This document shows positions 33,936 to 44,699 of a stretch of 64,000 bases of DNA, one piece after another. Made by a program: the position numbers and the translations under genes. Source of the stretch: Fasciola hepatica. Lineage: Eukaryota; Platyhelminthes; Trematoda; Plagiorchiida; Fasciolidae. Every line of letters begins with the position of its first letter. The first letter of the stretch is position 1. The notes under the pieces are model-generated. The model saw only the letters and a list, made by a program, of their open reading frames with translations, searched no databases and was not told the DNA's origin. The stretch is from contig CANUEZ040000116.1 in NCBI GenBank assembly GCA_948099385.1, positions 14,109,501 through 14,173,500 of the forward strand, in the 5' to 3' direction.

Positions 33936-35160
33936 GAACAGGCACTAATCTTCGTATCGGCTTCGATTGCAAGTTTCGCTGGTGTATCAGTTTAGTTCAA
34001 TTCCAGGTTGCTTGATTTGTTTGCTTCTGAGGCAGTCGATGAGTTGGAAAGTGTATACATGTAGAGTAAACCTGGAATCAGCATTGCCACAGAAGTTATT
34101 TGGGCCAAGTCGTGTTCTTCAGAGCTGAGAAGATCAGACAAGGATATCATGAAAAGCTGTGTAGCACAGTGGCATAGTCCGCCTACTTGTATCTGCTTAC
34201 TGCAGATTTATCAATACAGGTAGATCATTAGGATCAACCGTTGCAAGCAGTTTGTTTTTCATTTTCTGGCATAGGTAAACAACTTTAAGGAATTAATGAA
34301 TCAAGAAACCTCACCGACGAAAGTTTGTTTCGACGATGCGCAGCACGGCGATGTAGTAGCAACCTCGACCGATGTAGACCAGCCCGTTTGGACACACGCG
34401 TTCCTTTCATTCTGATGCTTTTGTTAGCTCAGGTGGGCTGCCCCGAGACTAGTCCCCTGGACTAGATGGGATCCAGCCACAAGAGTCATTTGGATTGGCA
34501 GATAATTTCTCATAGCGACTTGCAAGATCAGTAAACGCTTTGTTGCAATAACGAAAAGGTTCAGGTTGAAGGAACGACTCAATCTCGATCCCCATGATTA
34601 AGTGTGGGAATAAGTCTGCCGCCCGTAACTGCCATTCATTCAGGAACACCTGTGTGGTCTTTAGGATCCGTTGAGATTCGACCCACAAACCTATATGAGC
34701 ACTTGGGGAGAAGTATGCTAACTGGCCACCACCAAGTAATGTGAAGGTTCGCGCTCTTCAGTGACCCAAGTAGCTATACAAGATGGCTTACTTCAAGCAG
34801 AATATTTAGTCCTATTTTGAAGGTCAAAGGACTGACAAAGTAGTCTTCTGGTCCTCCGGGTTTGGGGTCGATTTGAGCCGGCATTTCCGTCGGTAAAATA
34901 GGTGGAAGAATAATTGATCCAAGCAAATCGGTCTCCATTTAGCCACCCACGCTGCCTTGCGGATAGGTTCTTGCTGGAACCAAAGTCTGGTTGGGAAACC
35001 TAATCCTTCTCCTGCTAAGAGTCTGGACACATTCTATCAGTGCTCGTTCAACATCTCCCATGAACTGCACGAATACGAAGAATTTCATACTGCGTCGTTC
35101 GTCACGCAAGATAATCAGGATCGCGCTGCCCATTGCATCGAGCGGGGTGGGTAGTGACAG
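33936..35160. other. Unassigned sequence between two LINEs
   Basis: A 79-residue minus-strand frame (34688-34449) reads QLRAADLFPHLIMGIEIESF and further, fairly protein-like but unrecognised. It may be the linker or endonuclease side of the minus-strand LINE. The part from about 34900 may be the 5' region of the plus-strand RTE copy. Confidence 0.35.
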
Positions 35161-35620
35161 GTGGGCTACGGTTCAGAGTTCCCTCTCTTTTATTCATCCC
35201 ATGTATTCTGTCCTCAACACTTTGCTTTGACCCCTATAACTGCCAATAAAACTACAATAGATAACAAGCCTGATACTAGTAACGGTTCATTGTCAGATAG
35301 TGTTGTAAATAATCACCAATCTCGTAACCCACATTTTCTCAATACTCATCATCCTCTAAATCTCGGTTCCTTTAGCATGCCTACACTCAAGCAGGCCGAT
35401 CAGCAGGCTCGCCTAGCCCTCACAATAGACTCTCAGGCGGTTGATGTCTGCTGCTTAAGTGAAGCACGTCTCTTTGATTCGAGCGTCATGATTCGACTAA
35501 CTGCTCCTGGTATCTAATCAAGGTATTTCCTTCGCACTTCTGGAGAGAAAGCAGCTAGAGCTGCCGGTCAACGCGTGTCTCCTACGCCCCTCGAACGGCT
35601 GAGCTGCCATTCTAATCCCT
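35161..35620 (+). pseudogene. RTE-like LINE, start of endonuclease domain
   Basis: The 118-residue frame (35161-35517) ends in HPLNLGSFSMPTLKQADQQA, then LALTIDSQAVDVCCLSEARL. This is the N-terminus of the AP-endonuclease domain in RTE ORF2: the N-GSFNVRTLKQ start with the metal-binding asparagine, here followed by MP instead of VR, and the CxSETR block with its catalytic glutamate kept in LSEARL. After the stop at 35515-35517 the reading continues RYFLRTSGEKAARAAGQRV (about 35521-35577). The domain then stops. Its RT half reappears at 37780, beyond another LINE. Confidence 0.85.
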
Positions 35621-35736
35621 TCTCGTTGGAATTATTTTGTTAACATAGTTCTTTACCGCGATTACCTTCTCGCGAAAATATTTAAGGCAAGACGTGTCGA
35701 CAAGTCTGCGATCACCTACCATCAAATAAAAACAAT

Positions 35737-37660
35737 GTGAAACGGTGCTATAATGTGGGGGAGTGCAAAGGATCCGGATGGCAGATAGGCCTTATTGGCA
35801 CACTACCGGATTATATGACAGTTCCCAGCATTCTGTGTAACAATCTGCGTTCTCCTTTCTACATGATTCTGGACATAACTCACCTGATTACCGCTCGTGT
35901 CCTTCAAAATCCGTGTGTGGTATGCCTTCAGGAAACCTGGCTGAATGCCGACTTGGATGATTCTGTGGTCAAAATAGAAAATCATTCATGCTTCCGTCAG
36001 GATAAGGCGGATTTCAAGAAGAGTAGCCGTAGTGGATCTGTCGCACGTATGAATTCCTAAGTGGTGTAGCAGGTCCACTGTCCCTCCTTTCTACTCTTCT
36101 AATGAAGGTGACTGTATATCTGCCTCACATCATCGTAAATTTTCCGGTTTTGACCACATTATTATCAACAACATTAAGATAGTGCCGCTCAGCTCACAAA
36201 GTCCAGTTAACCACTTCCATGATTCATTCCCACCTTTTTTTGTATCCCTGATAGATGATAATCTTCATATCATTGTGGGAGAATTTAATCACGCATCTGC
36301 ATATCCACTCTCATCTTTTATTCTCAACGATAATTATCTCGTCCTGACTCGCTTTGATTCGCTATTGGATTGTATTCTTGCTAATCATCCAGAACTCTTT
36401 TCCGTCAGACTTGTTGCGCCCTTAGTACCAGTAATCACAACCTAATACATCTTAGTCCAAAATCATACTCGCAACATGGTCACTTATCCCACACACAGAA
36501 TAAACGGATCCATTTTTCTCGTCGGAATTTTCTAAAGAAAACCTTTCACTGATCAACCTGTTTTTTGTTTATCTCCACTTCCTGACTACGACACAGCTTT
36601 AGCCAGTTCCTTTCGGTATATTTTACCACTGAAATCATAAGCCCCACCTTTACCATTTTCTGTCACACTGAAACGGTTTACTTTCATCTAGGATCAAGGG
36701 TCTCCCAGTATCTCAAAAGATTACGTAGGAAGAACAAGTTGGCCTACAAAATGTGCTACCCACCTGGGGTCAGTAGACTATCAACCTTGACGAAATAGGA
36801 AATCAAAAGTCCGAACTTCGTATTCTCCCAACAGTTTCTGCACTCCTGGAACATCAAAAAACTGATGGTAGCGGACAAAACTACTTTTTGGCCAGCAGAA
36901 AAGTCTCCCTTCTGAAGACGTAGATGTTGACCATCGGGCTTCTCAGTTCATTCGTTACTCAAATGACCCACTCCCAGTTTTCCATCGGGCTAACAACTGG
37001 AAGCGTAGAAAATTCTCCATTAAGGAAGTTTTCAAGCTCCTCGTGACCACCAAATTAACCGAAGCTTTTGGACCGGACGGTCTACCCTCGGCAATACTCA
37101 AACACGGGGCTGGATTTCTCTCTCTCTAAGCTAATAAATTCCCTCATCAGTCACTCATTTGAATCTTACTCCACTCCTGAATCTTGAGGTCCTGTCGAAA
37201 TCTATCCCATAACAAAAAGGGTCGGGTATCCAAACAGGAACCACGAATTTCCACCCAACTGCCCTTTTCTCGTCGGCGTTAAAGTTAGTTGAAAGCGTTG
37301 CTTTTTAGTGCCTCCAAAACACAGTCAGAAATTCCACGGACGGGTACCAATTTGCATATAAACTCATGGGCTCCACGATTAACACAGTAGCGTGCATAGT
37401 TCATCACAATGCAAAATCCCTCAGAGGTTCGTGCTAAACAGTAAGGTGTGTCTTTCTTGATTACATATCAGAGTTTAGCAGTGTATCACGATCCTTGCTT
37501 CTCAAAAATTGGAATCTTCTGGTTGCCCTGCCTACTAACATAACTAGCTTAAAGTCTGCTTCTCAGGTAGAACACGGTGTACCGAAGTTGGAAGAAAAGT
37601 TTCCGGACATCTTTTAAGCAGTGTCATTGTTCTCCGAGGAGCTGTCCCTCCTCCATACCT
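35737..37660 (+). pseudogene. CR1-like LINE, endonuclease and start of RT
   Basis: The frame 35737-36060 holds SPFYMILDITHLI and CVVCLQETWLNADLDDSVV, an AP-endonuclease start with the catalytic glutamate in LQETWL. The frame 36182-36445 holds IIVGEFNHAS (GDFN-type block, with glutamate replacing the first aspartate) and DSLLDCILANHPELFSV (HLDLIL type). Much later FAYKLMGSTINTVACIVHHN (about 37350-37410) and VRCVFLDYISEFSSVSRSL (about 37442-37490) are RT blocks close to the CR1-like copy at 33 kb. VEHGVPKL at about 37570 is a degraded motif B. Many stops lie between. The palm motif C is missing. Confidence 0.8.
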
Positions 37661-37779
37661 CTCTTCCACTTAATTATCGCCTCATTCCGTGATATTTGAA
37701 ATGAGGCACGTGTTCCGTTATTATGGGGCGAGTCACTGGTTGTACCTATATACTAGACGGAAGCGCTCATTGAGTGCAG

Positions 37780-39120
37780 TAACCGTCTTGGAATCAGTTT
37801 TATTCCAGTAGTCACCAAGGTACTAGCCTGGATTTTGGTACGGCATCCGACATCGGCTCGCAAGAAGAAGGCCGGAGAACAGCAGGCCTGATTCTGCCCA
37901 GGTCGAGGATGAATCGATTAGATGTTTACCTTTTCTCAGTTGCTTGAAAAGAGTCACACATACGGTCAACCGACAATATTGGTTTTCCTGGACTTTAAAA
38001 GCACCTTCGATTCAGGTGACTAAACAGACTTATTCGGTGCTCTTCACGGAAAAACTATGCCACAGAAGCTCATAAATCTGTTGAGATCATTGTATTCTCA
38101 TACTTCTGACCGCCTAAGAACCCATTCGAAACAACCAGCAATGCTCAATAAGGGGGTCCCATTTTGCCATTCTACTTCAACTTCGTCATGGACGAGATAA
38201 CGGAAAGTATCTTGAGAAATCGTCAGGATATGGGTGTCAAAATAAGAAATAGTGAAAAGCTGTGTGACCAAGATTATGCTGACTATGTTATCTGCCTGTT
38301 CGAATGCACGGAACTTGCTCAACGTGCACTAGATAGTCTTGCAACAGCAGCAGCTCCATTCGGTATGTGGTTTTCACCTTTAAAGTTTAGAGTGATGTTG
38401 TAAGCCTGAACATCCACGATTCCGAGCTTGATGCTCAATGGGGACGTGCTGGCAGTTGTCGACCGTTTCACTTACCTCGGCAGCAGCGTGACGAAGGATG
38501 GGAGCACCGTAGTTGAGGTGAGCAAGCTTATATACAAGGCTCGGGGGGCATACCCTGGACAGAAGGACTTGCGGTGTTGACCTAACATCACACTGATGTT
38601 GAGAGGTGGTGTGCACTGTCCCGAGATGTACCCAGTTCTGCCGTATGCTTTTAAGACATGGAGTCTCCTAGCAGAAGACGTTCCTAGTCTTCAGGGTTTC
38701 GACTGTTGATGATTGCTTAGTATTGCGAAGATTGGATGGAATGATTGAGTGAGCAAAGCTGAGGATAGAAATAGAGTACTGCGTACCCGTTCAGAGAGTG
38801 TCCTTTGACCGAGTATCAGGCTTAGTCGACTTCATTGGTTAGGGCACGTGCTATGTATAGCAAACACACGTTTACCGTACCGTGCCCTCCTCGGGAGTGG
38901 AGGAAGCCACGTGCAGGTCAACAGATCTTGTGGCAGTGGGGAAATAGAAAATGTACAGTGAACTTAAGAAAATAGAGTACCTCACGCCTTCGTGGTTGGC
39001 ATCCAAAAAAAGCCTCATCAAACAGGCTGGAAACACTAAAAGATATGGCAACAAACCGTGAACAATGGCTACCTTACTGTCACTTTCTGTCGAACCAGAA
39101 TGATTTGCCGTGAAATTCAC
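37780..39120 (+). pseudogene. RTE-like LINE, reverse transcriptase to C-terminus
   Basis: It continues the RTE copy started at 35161. RLGISFIPVVTKVLAWIL, then QLLEKSHTYGQPTILVFLDF (motif A, about 37960-37995), then KLINLLRSLYSHTSDRLRTH follow in order. The frame 38164-38403 has FYFNFVMDEITESIL and the motif C segment CDQDYADYVICLFE. The YADD box has become YADY (38277-38288), losing one catalytic aspartate. Then DRFTYLGSSVTKDGSTVVEV (about 38459-38518), LHWLGHVLCIANTRLPYRAL (about 38833-38890) and the tail. Stops and frameshifts are moderate, so this is one of the younger relics. Confidence 0.92.
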
Positions 39121-39367
39121 AATGCTAATGACACAGTGTTTTTGACAGACGTGATTCGCCAACTTTTCAGTTACTGTGGGTAATCTTTCTCCGGGCAATT
39201 TTACAATCAAATAGCTGTGTAGGAATGTTCACAAGTCAACAGATATTTGGTTGTGTCGTTTTGTGTGTGGGTCCCTGTGTGCGTGAATGAGTGTGGGAAT
39301 AATAATTTGTGTGGTCGGTGATTGATTCATTGTCCTTCACACCGTCCTCTTCTGCTAGCGTAGTGAT

Positions 39368-39652
39368 TTACCAGTGTGCATTTATGCAGTCAGACAGAGC
39401 ACTCCGTAGGTTGGCTACTACGGCATTCTTTTCTTTTCCCACCAGTTCGGGTTCACTTTGCGTAACCATTTCTTCTATTGTTACATGCAACATGGTGAGG
39501 AAAGCAGCAGTCAGTGGAGCTGGCCCTTCTGCTAAACGCAGTATACTGACATTGATGATGAGTAGCCGTTTCCGGTATCCATGAGAATCTCCATCAAATA
39601 TTGTCGCATCAGTTTTCAACATCTGTCTAGCTAGTACATTCACTTCAAACAT
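39368..39652 (-). other. Protein-like open frame, possible host exon
   Basis: The minus-strand frame encodes 94 residues with even composition: FDGDSHGYRKRLLIINVSIL, LRLAEGPAPLTAAFLTMLHV and LVGKEKNAVVANLRSALSDC. It ends at a donor-like CTG/GTAAAT (about 39370). An acceptor-like CTAGACAG lies near its start but lacks a good pyrimidine tract. I do not recognise a family. The plus strand is open over much of the same region, so chance is possible. It directly follows the RTE 3' end, so a transposon tail is the other option. Confidence 0.25.
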
Positions 39653-39659
39653 TGACCGG

Positions 39660-42600
39660 TATCAGCGAAAGATCCGCCATTATCTTGGCCACCATAAGCT
39701 TTATCCAGAGTTTCAAAGGGGGCCTTGAAGCTTGACGCTGATTCCCAACATATTCCTTTACCTGCGCCGCTAGCACTGTTTGTCTCGCTGTCTATCTACT
39801 TATCTATCATGCGGTGTGCCTGAATTGGACCTGTCACGTTGGAAGGTTTAGAATCAGGGGAGATTGACGAAAGGCTTTCAAAAACTCGCAGGATGACAGT
39901 GGTGATGCTTGACAAAAGCCCTGAAAAAGCAAGTGCTGGTTGTCATAGAGAATGATATCTGAGCACACTTGGTGATTGGGATCAGCCCTGACGGGACCGT
40001 GGTGTCGCAGAGGTAATACAAGCATTGAAGGTGAAAATGTCAGGGTTCAAACCTTGGGTGCAGCTGAGGACAAGCGTCACTGATAAGCTCTATCAAAAGC
40101 GAAACACGAGCCTGATGCTTCTGAGGGCGGGGGGTTGTTCGGATGACCTGAGGCTTGTGCTTGAACGTTGGAGTCCGAAAGACAGGGAATCGAGCAAATT
40201 ATCTTCAATCCCACACTCTGCTCGCAAGTAATTTTGAGATACATGCAAAAGTTAAAAAGACAAATGAAACTGATGTGAATTCTCTCCAAATCAATTCACT
40301 TTACTATTCGAGCCTCCTATCGGGTCTACAGAGCAGCAGAGAGTTTGTCTTCAATTTTGTATCACATCTTATCCCCGATAAAACTGGTTTGAGGACTTTT
40401 CTCAGTTGACTTGATCATCCTGATTTACTCGAAGGCGGCCTAAGCTTTCTTCTATGAAGCCGAATGGGCATAAAAAAGGGTTGGCCACAACCTTACGCTA
40501 CCTAACAACCTATAAGAAGTCTCATCGGCAGTCAACTTCGTAGGTTCTTGCTAACAGCTCTCCTCGCTTGATACCAGATTCCGACATCTCCAGACATCCG
40601 TACGAGAAGATGACGAGCTCGCCTTATATGTTGATCCGGTCAAACTCAAATATGCGCATTTCCATGTACATTTCTTGGCATAAGGCTGGTTTGATAGTGC
40701 AAGTTAAGGTGCATCGGGGTTGCAAAAATCATCGGAGTTGCCTTCAGTCCGTGAGGACACTACACCCCACATCATACTGCAAGAAATGGCTGAAGACCGC
40801 TATGTGCTGCTGAACTCAAAAGCTCGATTATTCTACGATGTACTGAACACGACAGGAATTGGTTTTGTCCTTTCATTTGCAACAACGAAACCGTGTTTTA
40901 CTTCTTGATTAAGCCAGAGTCTCAGTGAACTTTCGTCGTCTGCTAAAGGAAGCACCACGAACTAGCTTTCTTTTATTAGAATTCATGGGCTGGCTGAGAA
41001 TGAAAAATCTTGCACCGTGTTTTATTATCCCATTATCAGCTGGCAAAGAGCTGAATGTTCAGAGTGTATCCGAACAATTACTCGTGGAACTTATCGGCTG
41101 GCATCCCCATGTAGATCGGACATTGATTTTATTGAGAGTCAGAACCAATTCGGTTGACCACTCATCAGATAGATATTCAGCTTCACTATCTCCATCGATG
41201 AACCCACAGTTGAGTGAGCCTACTTACTCAAACAGCGTCTCATTTACACATCCTTGGGCACTGACTGGTCCACTAATAACTGCTTTGCTGCAGACCACGA
41301 ACAAATATCGACTTTTCGCGTACGTACACACCCACGCACATGCACAAGCACGCACACGCACAAGCACGCAAATGCACGCACACTCTTCACGGGTATTTTG
41401 CTCAGGATAATATACGTGACGTTCAGAATGGGAGCACTTTGTGGTTTACTCAGCTAGGCCGTAGGGCAAAGTGTTCTGGGACACATCGACATACGGCTAT
41501 AGAGATCTCACAAAGCGAGAGAATATCCTCTTAAATACGTTCCATTCACATATAGCAGTAAAAATTCCAACTTCATTTCTGGAGATGTGTGTTACCACAT
41601 GTTTTCTGGTCGGTTCAACCATCTCAGTTGACCATTGTGCAATCGAGTAGTATAGTGCAGTAAGTTAAATACCAGTGACATAAGAGCAGAGGAATACTTT
41701 TGGGAAACGACACACACATTTCGGTACACGTACTTCCTTAGAACATAACTCTCCACTCATGTGATCGTTATCTACTAGTATTTTCTGTATTTGTCAAAGC
41801 TGATGGTCAAATTGCTACGAGGTAACCGTCTCTCTTTCTCTCACCCCTCCGGATCAAACCGACTTTTATTGGTCGCGATGCACCTACTTGAGATTTAGAC
41901 ACTAACTTTTTCAATTGAAGATCAAATTTACAGAACTTCCTCTCTCACCCCCACACGTTCTAGCTTCCTATCCGTACTCTCTCGCTTTAATATCTACAGA
42001 AACTGTACTGTTCCTCAACCGGCCCGGATCCTCACAAACCGGGTGCGAGTCTCAGCTGAATTTCTTGGCAATTTTTGATTTGTCGCAGTCCTTCTCTGTT
42101 CATCCCCTTCATTCCATGAGGCGTCAGGGGTAAGCATTTTCTGACCGGAATTTTGATGTTTGCCTATGCGAAAATCTAATCAAACATAACACAATATATT
42201 GTCTGACCTCCCAAAAGGATATTTTATTTTGCATTTCATTGTTCGCCTCTATTCATCTCTCTCTCTCTCTCGTTGTAGGAAAAACGTTCGAGTCATCCGA
42301 CCTGCGCATCTACTTCCAAATAGTGATCGGCAATGTGAAATCCTGAATGTGATTAGAGACACCAAAAAATGATGGTTTGCACCGTGTATTCCGGATCACT
42401 TTGCTGCGTCTTCACGAAGTATATACTGAACCCACGGTAATATTTCATATTTTCAAGCAGAACAAATATCACGAGACAAAATTTTGAACCACTCTCAACA
42501 ATAAGAAACGACACGAGAAGACGGATTGGAATGTTTGTTACCAAGATAAAAGTGAAGAGATAAATTATTCATTTTGGTTGCACGAATTGGGGTTATGCTC

Positions 42601-43490
42601 AGAATAAAACCAGCATATTTTTCCTGCCTTACCAAAATTTCCTTTGATCTTGTCGTTTCATCATCTTATTTTAGCTTTCGTCTTCAAAATCAGAGGAGTT
42701 TACTCGTGAAATTATTTGCAGCTCTCGGGGAAGGATAAACGTACACTGTAGCTTTCTCCAGAGTGTAAACCTATATGGGTATAATAATTTCTTTAGAGGA
42801 AACACTGCTGCTGTACAAGAAAATCTCCTCCGTAGAGGACCTCCCACCAAGCTAAAAAAGCCGAGAACCGAACAGGAAACACTTTGGGGTAAAATTTATT
42901 CGAGAATTTCTACGAAAATAATAGGTCACGCACTTTTCTAGGGATACGATAGCAGTTTTCTTGCTCTGTGACACACCTGACCCCATGTGATTCTCCGCTC
43001 CTGGTCTCACGTCTGGCTGCTCGCTATCCCTAAGAGTCTGGTACGTCTTTGGGTCTATGGGGTATGTCCACTGCGCTGCACTCGTGCACAATCATGTAAT
43101 AAATAAGTTAGAATCACTAACCCATTGGGTCTGGTGAGCTCTGATCATGCTAACCGAGTCTTATCTCAGTCGGCCAGCGACGATGTTTAGGACTTTAGTT
43201 GACTGGGGGTGGGAGGGTTTCCGCCTCATGATAAGACATCGATATTGTTCACCAGTCAATGTGACCCACACACTGACATGCTGAACAGTCATCCTGATGC
43301 CAGTTAGTCAATTTCGTGTCAAGTTTTCGTGAACACTGAGATGACACATGGCATTCTCACGACTTTCGCACAGTCATTCTTGGGGTTATCAAGTCGACAC
43401 AACTCAGTAACGATCATTCAGAGGGATATGTGTAACCGGACTTGGATCATGGGTCTCCCTAGAAGGGACTTTTTTACTCCTGAGTCAGTA
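39660..43490. other. About 3.8 kb without recognisable features
   Basis: It contains a 161-codon plus-strand frame (40925-41410) beginning FRRLLKEAPRTSFLLLEF. Its end runs into a CA-rich microsatellite (His/Ala repeats), so at least that part is spurious. A CT tract lies at 42256-42271. No transposon blocks were seen on either strand. Confidence 0.4.
41325..41383 (+). repeat. CA-rich imperfect microsatellite
   Basis: Degenerate ACGCACAYGCAC units. It generates several overlapping open frames rich in His, Thr and Ala. Confidence 0.85.
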
Positions 43491-43498
43491 AATGAAAA

Positions 43499-43747
43499 AT
43501 GATCCAACTGAGTGAATCCGGAGAAAGTATTCGGAAGATTGCAGAACTAACCGATGTCAGACATTGTCAGATGAGACTCGTTCTACGAGAAAAAGATCTG
43601 TTAAAACAACAGCGGCAAAAAGGCAAGAATTTACGGCAAATCAGTGTTACTCTCCGAAGTCGCAACTATCCTCATTTTGAACAGAAATGTTTTCCATGGT
43701 TAACTGAAGCCCGCCGGAAAACTTTTGATTTTGGTAAGCTGCCTTAG
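43499..43747 (+). pseudogene. Tc1/mariner transposase N-terminal DNA-binding domain
   Basis: The 82-residue frame begins IQLSESGESIRKIAELTDVR, the first helix-turn-helix of Tc1 transposases (the xxGxSxxxIAxxxxVxxxTV pattern). LVLREKDLLKQQRQKGKN follows, then LRQISVTLRSRN, the linker towards the second helix-turn-helix. The frame then runs into CFPWLTEARRKTFDF and stops. In an active enzyme this part binds the terminal repeats. No catalytic blocks were found downstream to 44200, so this is a truncated copy. It could be from the same family as the catalytic fragment at 18.1-18.5 kb. Confidence 0.6.
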
Positions 43748-43959
43748 TGTTGTTGAAACAGGTTCGTCTTTACAACGCATCCCGAACGGAAGCCTTGTGC
43801 AAGTAGGTGGAATATGTTCTGCCAAGAAAATAGTAAATGACCGGTAGACAAGAATATTCTGCTTCGAGTATCCCGGGAAAAACCAAAACCGAAAGTCATC
43901 GGAAAAAGTGCCAAAAGTTGACCGGAAGTGGGAGTTGGGTATGAGAATAACCGTAGAGC

Positions 43960-44080
43960 TTGGGCTTTCAGGAGCATATTCCTGAGTAGGGGAAACGCCG
44001 GAATAGTCAGATATTCCTGGTTCAAGTCCCAGCTCGGGCTTTGTGGGTATACGCTGCTCAGCTGACGGTGGTTCCGTTTA
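43960..44080 (+). repeat. tRNA-like SINE fragment
   Basis: CCTGGTTCAAGTCCCAG at about 44008-44030 is a B-box-like segment on the plus strand, preceded by GAGTAGGGGAAACGCC, a weak A-box candidate. No stem pairing could be confirmed. Confidence 0.35.
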
Positions 44081-44219
44081 CGTTTGCTGAAATAGCTGTA
44101 CAGTAGTACTCGCATGGTTTTCAAAGGCGGACTGAGCTTTAATGGTACACTACCAATCCTTTATTAGATACAGCATAGTATGATTCAGCTCAACATCAAA
44201 AATCACGCGCTGTTTTTCA

Positions 44220-44460
44220 TCCGTGGTAGAAATCACCAACTTGGAATATTCCCCGAGCCCCCACCGGGGCTCGGACCCGTGGTGAAAGTTCGTGAGTCAA
44301 ATGTCTAACCTCCAGGATATCCGGGCTGTATGTCAACGGCTTACTGAGCATATATGCCATTTCGTATAGCACCTTTCCGTTACTGACTTTAAACGACAAC
44401 TGCCCGCTGATCGCACAGCTATCGACTCCAGTCATATACGATTTCTCCGTAGGATTTTAG
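44220..44460 (-). repeat. SINE-like repeat D, copy 1
   Basis: Minus strand: GGTGCTATACGAAATGGCAT, then a CAGCCCGGATATCCTGGAGG stretch, then a tRNA-like head TTGACTCACGAACTTTCACC ending in CGGGTCCGAGCCCCGG (degenerate B box). Copies at 49850-50115 and 54885-55085 share these blocks in order. The TGGAGGTTAG segment sits where an A box should be. Confidence 0.6.
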
Positions 44461-44629
44461 TATGACAAAGGCATTCTGTTATAAACAATCTGCTACCTTG
44501 AGTTGCTGTGTTAGTGAAGGTATAATTTTATGGAAAACAATATACTATCATTGATACTCATTGATTAGATCATCGATGTTTTTAGGCAAAAGAAACTGAT
44601 AGCTTATTTCTCATACTTTTGTTTTGAGG

Positions 44630-44690
44630 AGTATGGCTCAGTGGTCAGAGAAAGAATATAGAAAGTGCCGAGTGTACCCTGATTATCGCT
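44630..44690 (+). repeat. tRNA A-box-like SINE fragment
   Basis: GTATGGCTCAGTGGTCAGAG matches the polymerase III A box (TGGCnnAGTGG) very well. The expected B box about 35 bases on is absent, so this is a fragment. Confidence 0.4.
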
Positions 44691-44699
44691 GATTCCACA

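Noticed and set aside
40925..41410. 161-codon plus-strand frame as a gene
   Set aside because: The last third is a CA-rich microsatellite and no domain, splice edge or start context supports the remainder.
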